From Candidatus Omnitrophota bacterium (GTDB lineage Bacteria > Omnitrophota > Gorgyraeia > B26-G9): a stretch of 21,488 nucleotides of DNA. The stretch is from assembly GCA_022013205.1 (NCBI GenBank), contig JAKLQT010000026.1:1-21488 (forward strand), written 5' to 3'. The notes beneath the pieces were generated by a model that saw only the letters and a list, made by a program, of their open reading frames with translations, was not told the origin of the DNA and searched no databases. Both the position numbers and the translations under genes were made by a program. This document shows, in pieces, positions 16,466-21,488 of this stretch. Positions within the stretch are counted from its first letter, which is position 1. Every line of letters begins with the position of its first letter.

Positions 16466-16805
16466 ATTGCCTGGCGCTAAAGGTATTCAGATGATTTTTA
16501 AGCGCGTTCAGAATTTTAGATAAATCAAGCGCGAATTTACGGGCACAGTCATATATGCGATGAGTGCCTGATCCCGCCGCACTTTGGCGGGAGAGTTTCT
16601 CAAAGCGCCGTAAATTTGTGATTGATTTATCGGTTCTATATTTTATAGCTTGTATCGGGCCTGCATTTTCATCATCATTTACTTCCACTTCTATTTCAAC
16701 CCCAATAATCCTGCCATACTTATCTTTTAATACAATATCCGCTCTATCATTTGTGGGAAAAGGATACTCTTTACCTATAGTTATCAATCCTTCTTCATTT
16801 AACAC
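16443..16805 (-). pseudogene. Fragment of a nuclease-like protein carrying an in-frame palindromic insert
   Basis: 120 codons from a GTG at 16803-16805. Residues 1-58 look like real protein: RADIVLKDKYGRIIGVEIEVEV resembles the core strand pair of PD-(D/E)xK nucleases (aspartate, then E-x-E), ending in NAGPIQAIKYR. Residues 59-96 are encoded by the palindrome at 16519-16631 and the final codons by the GTTACTA decamers, so the true C-terminus is missing. The reading frame also continues upstream of the GTG without an ATG (KAINEV before it), so the N-terminus is probably missing too. No Shine-Dalgarno is seen. It lies 27 nt after the hsdR stop and may be the tail of a restriction island gene. 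Family assignment is tentative. Confidence 0.5.
16519..16631. repeat. 113-bp palindromic element inside a reading frame
   Basis: Inverted arms of 24 bp (16519-16542 and 16608-16631) match at 21 of 24 positions. Two hairpins lie between them: GGCAC (16542-16546) with GTGCC (16564-16568), and TCCCGCC (16572-16578) with GGCGGGA (16586-16592) around a 7-nt loop. The layout is like that of palindromic elements known to insert in frame, such as the Rickettsia palindromic elements. Homology to them is not claimed. Confidence 0.75.
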
Positions 16806-16832
16806 TTCATTTATTGCTTTTTAATTATTGTT

Positions 16833-18404
16833 CTACTTGCTTACCTTTTCATACAAATGCTTTTGAAAACCAATGAAAGTTGTTCGGATATTTTCAACGC
16901 CGCCTAATATCTCTTCTGCTTCTCTGATAGCTTGGTATTTTAATGTGAGCAGATCGGGGAGCTTTTCCTGGTCAAGCTCTTCGACACCGGTTTCTATGTA
17001 TTTAGACAGTACAAATTCAATAAATTCTTTATGTTTATTGTTTAAACCCTCAAATATATTTGATTGGGCTTGAGCCACTCTTTTTTCTCTTGTGATTGGC
17101 TGTAGAGCAAAAGAGACATATTCGAGAACGTCAAAAAGGTCGCTTTTTTCAGCGTTGATTAATTTTTGCAATGAAAGCAATTCGTCAATTCCGTACCCGG
17201 CATCCGCGAGTTTTCCGAGCAGCACTTTGCGCGTAATAGGGCTGGACCAGATCTTGCGTAATTCTTCTTCGCTTTTGAAAAAGCCAGGCAAAGCTCCAAA
17301 CAGACTTTCTAAAAATTCTTCCGCGGAGATTGGCTTGCCGTCCGCGCTCCAGAAAGAAGTGGCAATCATATGCTGAATTTCACGCTCTTTACCATCGCGT
17401 AATTTAATTTTAATCTTCTTCTTTGGTTCGTATCGAGGGTCGGGTTCACAAATAATATCTTTTGGCTCTTTTTCTTCCTTCGGCTTTTCGTATTCTTTTG
17501 ATTCCGGCGCTAATGGCTCGCCGTCCCATTCGGGATCAGCGAAATGATGATAAGCGTCAACAAAGTCATAAATCGTAAAATATTCTTTGCCGTCAAATAA
17601 TCTTGTCCCGCGGCCTATAATCTGTTTAAACTCGATCATCGTATTAACCGAACGCATCAATATAATATTGCGGATATTACGGGCATCAACACCAGTAGAG
17701 AGCTTCTGTGATGTTGTTAGAATCGTTGGTATGCTTTTTTCATTATCCTGAAACTCGCGTAAATATTGTTCTCCTAATGCTCCATCGTTCGCTGTTACGC
17801 GTACACAATAATTGGGTTCGCTGCTTTCTTTATACTGATTGACCAAGTCTCTTACCGCCAACGCGTGGTACTGGGCAGCGCAGAAGACAATAGATTTTTC
17901 GTTCTGGTTTATTTCCGATAGAAAGATTTTCACTCTTTTGGCTTCACGTTCTTTTATCTCAATGATTTTGTTAAAGTCCGGCTCTGTATATATTTTCCCT
18001 TCTTCTATTTCTCCTTCGATGATCTGATCGTCTGAAGTATAAACATAGTCGTCAATTGTAGTCTTAATCCGCTTTACTTTAAAAGGAGTAAGAAAACCAT
18101 CGTTAATGCCTTCCTTAAGTGAATAGATGTACACGGGATCGCCAAAATATTCATATGTATCCCTGTTATGTTCACGGCGAGGGGTTGCGGTTAGGCCCAA
18201 CTGAACTGCCGGAGAAAAATATTCCAGTATACCGCGCCAATTACTTTCATCATTAGCACCGCCCCGATGACATTCATCTATTATAATAAAATCAAAGTAA
18301 TCTTCCGGATATTCACCAAAATAAGGCGCAGGCTTTCCGTCTTTATCCGTTCCGCTCATAAAAGTCTGGAATATGGTAAAAAATATACTGCCGTTAGTCG
18401 GCAC
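16833..18404 (-). CDS. hsdR: Type I restriction endonuclease R subunit, C-terminal part (frameshifted)
   Basis: The 3' portion of hsdR: helicase lobes and C-terminal domain. It holds the DEAD/H-type box IIIDECHRGG (about 41-49), motif III GLTATP (70-75), the second RecA lobe with TTSQKLSTGVDA (230-241) and motif VI QIIGRGTR (261-268), then FVDAYHHFADPEWDGEP and an EcoEI-type C-terminal region that would contact the modification core. The product would supply ATP-driven DNA translocation. The GTG at 18402-18404 is only the first possible start in this frame. Coding similarity runs upstream to about 18485, where it joins the frame of the N-terminal part. Together they would make about 773 residues, near EcoEI HsdR in length. 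No hsdM or hsdS accompanies it here. Confidence 0.85.
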   Translation of the reverse strand: MPTNGSIFFTIFQTFMSGTDKDGKPAPYFGEYPEDYFDFIIIDECHRGGANDESNWRGILEYFSPAVQLGLTATPRREHNRDTYEYFGDPVYIYSLKEGINDGFLTPFKVKRIKTTIDDYVYTSDDQIIEGEIEEGKIYTEPDFNKIIEIKEREAKRVKIFLSEINQNEKSIVFCAAQYHALAVRDLVNQYKESSEPNYCVRVTANDGALGEQYLREFQDNEKSIPTILTTSQKLSTGVDARNIRNIILMRSVNTMIEFKQIIGRGTRLFDGKEYFTIYDFVDAYHHFADPEWDGEPLAPESKEYEKPKEEKEPKDIICEPDPRYEPKKKIKIKLRDGKEREIQHMIATSFWSADGKPISAEEFLESLFGALPGFFKSEEELRKIWSSPITRKVLLGKLADAGYGIDELLSLQKLINAEKSDLFDVLEYVSFALQPITREKRVAQAQSNIFEGLNNKHKEFIEFVLSKYIETGVEELDQEKLPDLLTLKYQAIREAEEILGGVENIRTTFIGFQKHLYEKVSK

Positions 18405-19150
18405 TCTTCCTTTCTTTCTAATGTCAGCTGGATTAATCCTGACAAGCGCGTCCTCGGGAAATGCTGAAAAGGCGTTAAAAGCCTGATAAGTATGTTTCTA
18501 TCGGCTAAGAATAGAATCCGAGGCCTTCTTGAGCCATCACGTCTTAAATTCCACCGGGTTTGAAATAGTTTCCAGGCTATCTGAAAGGCAATGAAGGTTT
18601 TCCCTGTACCTGTTGCCATGGTAAGCAAAATTCGATCGCGTTCATCAGCAATAGCAAATATAGCCTTATTAACGGCGATTTCCTGGTAATACCGCAATTC
18701 TTTAGTGCCGCCAATATCTTCAAAGGCAATAGCATCAAATTTATCCTGCCATTGGTTTTGACTGGCAAAGGTCTTATTCCATATTTCGTCAGGAGTAGGG
18801 AAAGAGGCAATGGGCCCTTCTTTTCCGGTTTTCATACAGATTTGATATATATCTTTGCCGTTTGAGGCAAAGGTCGTTTCTAAATGCAGTTTTTCAGCGT
18901 AATTCTTTGCCTGTGCTACGCCTTCACCAACTGCATGCTCATCACTTTTAGCTTCTATAGCCGCAAGTTTACGCCCCTTATAAACCAGAACATAATCCGC
19001 GATTAAAGGTTTAGCGCGTTTACCACCGACTTGGATTCTGCCGATAGTTATATTGTGCTCTCTAAGGACTTTTGTGCCTTCAACAACGCCCCAGCCCGCT
19101 TCTCTAAGATTAGGGTCGATAAATTCTGCTCTGGTTTCCGCTTCGTTCAT
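18356..19150 (-). CDS. hsdR: Type I restriction endonuclease R subunit, N-terminal part (frameshifted)
   Basis: The 5' portion of hsdR. MNEAETRAEFIDPNLREAGW is the usual start of these subunits. The nuclease domain shows D52 and EAK (66-68) of a PD-(D/E)xK site, and the first helicase lobe has Walker A ATGTGKT (179-185). Residues 1-221 are genuine, ending in FLADRNIL. After that the frame is lost near 18486-18487: the expected continuation (aspartate-glutamine, then AFNAFSAFPEDALVRINPADIRKKG) is in the next frame, consistent with loss of 4 nt (or 1 nt), and the last 43 residues are nonsense. The ATG is 3 nt after the fic stop codon, so translation was probably coupled. The intact enzyme would cut unmodified DNA after translocation. 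As it stands the gene is broken unless this is an assembly error. Confidence 0.85.
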   Translation of the reverse strand: MNEAETRAEFIDPNLREAGWGVVEGTKVLREHNITIGRIQVGGKRAKPLIADYVLVYKGRKLAAIEAKSDEHAVGEGVAQAKNYAEKLHLETTFASNGKDIYQICMKTGKEGPIASFPTPDEIWNKTFASQNQWQDKFDAIAFEDIGGTKELRYYQEIAVNKAIFAIADERDRILLTMATGTGKTFIAFQIAWKLFQTRWNLRRDGSRRPRILFLADRNILIRLLTPFQHFPRTRLSGLIQLTLERKEECRLTAVYFLPYSRLL

Positions 19151-19153
19151 GAA

Positions 19154-20302
19154 TTATTTAGTATCCTCAAAGATTTCTAAGTACTTTTTATACACATACG
19201 ATTGGCCATATTTTTTATCTTGATCTTTTGGAAAAAGAATTTCCATAGCGATAAAACGATCAATAACGCGTTGCGCGCCTGCTCTCGTAAACCCTGTCCA
19301 TTTCTGAATGATCGACACATTTACAATAGGCTGGCCGTAAAGCCTGGGCAAAATCATTACCGCGCTTTCTGATGCGCGAGTTCCAAGCTTTTGTATTTTA
19401 TGTCTATCTTCTTCACGCAATTGCGTAATTTCGCTAACGATATCTATAGCTTCATTGGCTATTTCTATAACACCATCAAGGAAAAAATCAACCCAATCAG
19501 CGACTTGCCCATTGTGATAGCCGAAAAGTTTTTCATAATAAAGTTTTTGATGCTTTTTGAAAAAAGAAGATAAAAACAAAACAGGCTTTTCCAAAAAGCC
19601 TTCTTTCCACAGATAAAAAGTGATCAGCATTCTTCCTGTTCTGCCATTGCCATCAAGAAATGGGTGAATTGTTTCAAATTGCGCATGGATAAGCCCCGCT
19701 TTTATTACAGTAGGAACCATGTCATCTGTATGCAGGAATACCTCAAGTTCGCCGAGTGATGTATTCATATCATTAACCGGCGGCGGAACAAAACGAGCAT
19801 TATCAGGGCGAGTACCTCCTATCCAATTTTGGCTTTTTCGAAATTCTCCCGGATCAGAAAAATGCGTTACCCGCGCTTTATACATAAGTTCTTTATGAAG
19901 TTCCCGCACAAATCGTAACGACATAGGAAAATTGTCCGCGGTGACCCGCTTCATTCCATAATTAAGCGCTTTAATATAATGCAAAATATCATCAACATCT
20001 TCCGGGATATTGGCGTTCACTTTGGCCGCTGCTTCAATAGCATCAATCATGGTCGCTCTGGTGCCTTCAATTTGGCTCGAGGAGGCCGCGTCTTTCCGTA
20101 AATACATCAAGAGAAAAAAATCAGCATCCGGCAAAAGCTTCGTAATGCCGTCAAGCTTCCCAAGCAATCTCGTAGCTTGATCGTTTTTCTTTAATATTGT
20201 CGGCTCAAAAGCAAAACCATCTTTGGGAGGGAAAGGATTCGGGATAAAAGCCTTGAAACCTTCTTTTTGCTGAATGTTTTTTCCTATTTCTATTATCTTC
20301 AT
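19154..20302 (-). CDS. Fic/DOC-family AMP-transferase-like protein with C-terminal winged helix
   Basis: 382 residues. The Fic core contains the catalytic motif HPFLDGNGRTGR (213-224), whose histidine activates the target hydroxyl and whose arginine binds the nucleotide phosphates. An N-terminal inhibitory helix with (S/T)xxxE(G/N) is seen in SSQIEGTRAT (S75, E79, G80), so activity is self-restrained until the glutamate is displaced. The C-terminus (about 325-360, VNVSIIQKWTGFTRAGAQRV) is a helix-turn-helix suited to DNA binding, probably at its own promoter. All catalytic residues are present. It is first in a two-gene unit with hsdR (3-nt gap). The ATG at 20300-20302 has AAAAGGA about 12 nt upstream, somewhat far. 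The target protein is unknown. Confidence 0.93.
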   Translation of the reverse strand: MKIIEIGKNIQQKEGFKAFIPNPFPPKDGFAFEPTILKKNDQATRLLGKLDGITKLLPDADFFLLMYLRKDAASSSQIEGTRATMIDAIEAAAKVNANIPEDVDDILHYIKALNYGMKRVTADNFPMSLRFVRELHKELMYKARVTHFSDPGEFRKSQNWIGGTRPDNARFVPPPVNDMNTSLGELEVFLHTDDMVPTVIKAGLIHAQFETIHPFLDGNGRTGRMLITFYLWKEGFLEKPVLFLSSFFKKHQKLYYEKLFGYHNGQVADWVDFFLDGVIEIANEAIDIVSEITQLREEDRHKIQKLGTRASESAVMILPRLYGQPIVNVSIIQKWTGFTRAGAQRVIDRFIAMEILFPKDQDKKYGQSYVYKKYLEIFEDTK

Positions 20303-20335
20303 AGTTTGTATCCATCCTTTTTATAATGCATACAA

Positions 20336-20364
20336 AGTATACCAGTTTGTATACATTTAGTCAA
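20336..20364 (-). promoter_or_regulatory. Promoter of the fic-hsdR unit
   Basis: On the minus strand: -35 TTGACT (20359-20364), a 17-nt spacer and -10 TATACT (20336-20341). The leader would be about 27 nt. The spacer and both flanks are packed with GTATAC palindromes. Confidence 0.75.
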
Positions 20365-20379
20365 TAGATGTATACAAAC
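20337..20379 (-). promoter_or_regulatory. Probable operator: GTATAC repeats and a 12-bp inverted repeat
   Basis: GTTTGTATACAT (20345-20356) and ATGTATACAAAC (20368-20379) are perfect inverted copies 11 nt apart, covering the promoter spacer and the sequence just upstream of the -35. A third GTATAC sits on the -10 (20337-20342). The likely ligand is the helix-turn-helix of the adjacent Fic protein (autoregulation), inferred from position only. Confidence 0.6.
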
Positions 20380-20432
20380 TTTGTATCTTCTGTCACTCCA
20401 TCGAGATACGCTACAAATCCCCATTAAACGCT

Positions 20433-20549
20433 TTATGTAATACCGATTTCCTGATAATAACGCACATCTTTTGTGCCTTCTACGATACCCCAGCCGCTGG
20501 CTTTTAGTTTCGGATCGATATATTCTGCTCTGGTTTCAGCTTCGTTCAT
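20433..20549 (-). pseudogene. hsdR: Collapsed second hsdR: 38-codon remnant
   Basis: Translating 20549 down to 20433 gives 38 residues starting MNEAETRAEYIDPKLKASGW, then GIVEGTK joined directly to DVRYYQEIGIT and a stop. The first 27 residues match the start of the neighbouring HsdR (EFIDPNLREAGWGVVEGTK) with clear divergence. The last part matches HsdR residues 151-158 (ELRYYQEI). Both junction points in the intact protein are Gly-Thr-Lys (25-27 and 148-150), so an internal deletion of about 369 bp between coding repeats explains it, followed by loss of the rest. It begins 3 nt after the stop of the upstream fic gene, exactly as intact hsdR follows its own fic. Confidence 0.85.
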
Positions 20550-20552
20550 AAA

Positions 20553-21440
20553 TTATTTTTTATTCTGACTTACGCCAATCTTCCAAACACCTTTTTCCAG
20601 AAAAGCTTCTATGGTTTGGCGATTTGCTTTATTTATCAGATTAGAATGTGATACTTTATATTTTTTTGCATATTCAGCAAGTGTCATGATGTGCGCTCCT
20701 TCCAAATACGCAAGCCTTTTATGATAACTATTCGTAAGCGCTTTACCGACTATTTCCTCCATGATTTTTGTAGCGCCTTTTTCGCCAAACTCCTTAAATG
20801 CCTCGTAATACATTTTTCTATCAATGAATTTAATATTCATCGGCACAAAACCTTCCCGTATAAGCAAATAATTGTTTATTACTCTCCCGATACGGCCATT
20901 ACCATCAACAAATGGATGAATGTGTTCAAAAGTAAGATGCAGCAACGCGATACGTTTTATAATATTTTCATGGCTGTTCGCGTTATACCCCGCAAGCATT
21001 TTTTCCAATCTTTCTAATACTTCTTTTGGATCCGGCGCTATGTGATTGGCAACCCTAACCCACTCACCGTCCTTGCGAAATCTTCCGGCAATATCATCCC
21101 GAATATTCGCTATAAGCATTTTGTGAAGCAATAGAATAACCTCAAGAGTAAGCTCTTGCTCTTTGGCTCTTGTATCAATATAAGAAACTACCCGCGCGAG
21201 GTTTTTTGCTTCAAAAATTTCTCTTTCAGTTATGTATCTATCCAAATGTATTTGCAAAAGGATTTTCTCGGTTTCTTCAAGAGTAAGCGTGCTGTTCTCG
21301 ATGGCATTAGAGTTATACACCTGCTCCGCAACCTCTGTTTCACTCAATAATTTCAGAAGCGACTGCTTACCAACAGACGCAGTATAATACCGTTCTCTAA
21401 AGTTATTGAGTGTATTAAAAACATGTAATATTTTTGCCAT
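20553..21440 (-). CDS. Fic/DOC-family protein, second type
   Basis: 295 residues. The catalytic motif HPFVDGNGRIGR (175-186) is complete, and the N-terminal inhibitory motif is SNAIEN (S44, E48, N49). The C-terminus (about 252-290, MTLAEYAKKYKVSHSNLINKANR) resembles a small helix-turn-helix of the AlpA/excisionase kind. It is only distantly similar to the other Fic protein outside the motifs, so the two fic-hsdR cassettes are not simple duplicates. A modification role (AMP or related nucleotide transfer to a protein hydroxyl) follows from the family. It was the first gene of a unit whose hsdR is now a remnant. The ATG lies 6 nt after a -10 box and has no Shine-Dalgarno. Confidence 0.93.
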   Translation of the reverse strand: MAKILHVFNTLNNFRERYYTASVGKQSLLKLLSETEVAEQVYNSNAIENSTLTLEETEKILLQIHLDRYITEREIFEAKNLARVVSYIDTRAKEQELTLEVILLLHKMLIANIRDDIAGRFRKDGEWVRVANHIAPDPKEVLERLEKMLAGYNANSHENIIKRIALLHLTFEHIHPFVDGNGRIGRVINNYLLIREGFVPMNIKFIDRKMYYEAFKEFGEKGATKIMEEIVGKALTNSYHKRLAYLEGAHIMTLAEYAKKYKVSHSNLINKANRQTIEAFLEKGVWKIGVSQNKK

Positions 21441-21444
21441 AGTT

Positions 21445-21458
21445 AAAGTATATACTTT
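21445..21458. promoter_or_regulatory. 14-bp perfect palindrome over the fic -10 box
   Basis: AAAGTATATACTTT is a perfect palindrome that contains the -10 box of the promoter at 21447-21474. A protein bound here would block initiation. It resembles the GTATAC sites in front of the other fic gene. An autoregulatory operator is inferred. Confidence 0.5.
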
Positions 21459-21474
21459 TTCACTCTTTTGTCAA
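21447..21474 (-). promoter_or_regulatory. Promoter of the upstream fic gene, predicting a leaderless mRNA
   Basis: On the minus strand: perfect -35 TTGACA (21469-21474), a 16-nt spacer and -10 TATACT (21447-21452). Six nt then lead to the ATG at 21440, so transcription should start at or beside the start codon. Confidence 0.7.
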
Positions 21475-21488
21475 CATAATCGTGAAAA

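Noticed and set aside
18480..18500. Programmed -1 frameshift in hsdR
   Set aside because: No classical slippery heptamer is present, and -1 slippage would still leave the protein one residue short in a conserved stretch. A small deletion explains the site better.
20381..20432. Continuation of the hsdR remnant downstream of its stop
   Set aside because: Translation past the TAA in all minus-strand frames gives nothing resembling HsdR.

Overview
The window comes from a Gram-negative (diderm) bacterium. It has an RND pump paired with a TolC-type outer-membrane channel, a class III prepilin, and many exported or envelope proteins. The very large exported helical protein, the AT-leaning composition and the abundant short tandem repeats between genes resemble uncultured lineages such as Candidatus Omnitrophota (OP3). 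That placement is an inference from style, not from a marker gene.

Layout. Positions 1-84 are a 12-copy heptamer array that touches the stop codon of a MoxR AAA+ ATPase gene (84-1076, minus). A 528-nt repeat-rich gap follows (CACAGAG inverted repeat, GAACAC motif, GTTACTA decamers, degenerate heptamers). Next is a minus-strand efflux operon read marR -> tolC-like -> RND pump (6909 to 1605). Its sigma70-type promoter overlaps likely MarR operator repeats, and no periplasmic adaptor gene is present. A lone type IV pilin/pseudopilin gene (7055-7468, plus) diverges from marR and converges on a family 4 glycosyltransferase gene (7581-8726, minus).

Between the glycosyltransferase and the next gene lies a 235-nt nested palindrome (8829-9063). 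If transcribed as plus-strand RNA it folds into a long stem and a three-way junction with two hairpins presenting GGA loops inside ACA(A)GGAUGU. This matches the SELEX consensus of the translational regulator CsrA/RsmA. It is the best candidate in the window for an undescribed RNA element.

Positions 9254-16231 (minus) encode a 2325-residue exported helical protein with three tandem units. Each unit is a helical segment plus a degenerate methyltransferase-like Rossmann domain.

The right end (16443-21440, minus) is a decaying type I restriction island built from two parallel cassettes. Each is a fic gene followed after 3 nt by hsdR. Both Fic proteins look intact and carry their own inhibitory helix motif. 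The downstream hsdR is frameshifted. The upstream hsdR survives only as a 38-codon remnant, apparently collapsed by deletion between two Gly-Thr-Lys coding repeats. No hsdM or hsdS is visible. A small nuclease-like fragment with a palindromic element read in frame ends the island.

Promoters recognisable here mostly use the -10 sequence TATACTT. Two genes (the pilin and the upstream fic) have the -10 only 6 nt from the start codon, which predicts leaderless mRNAs.
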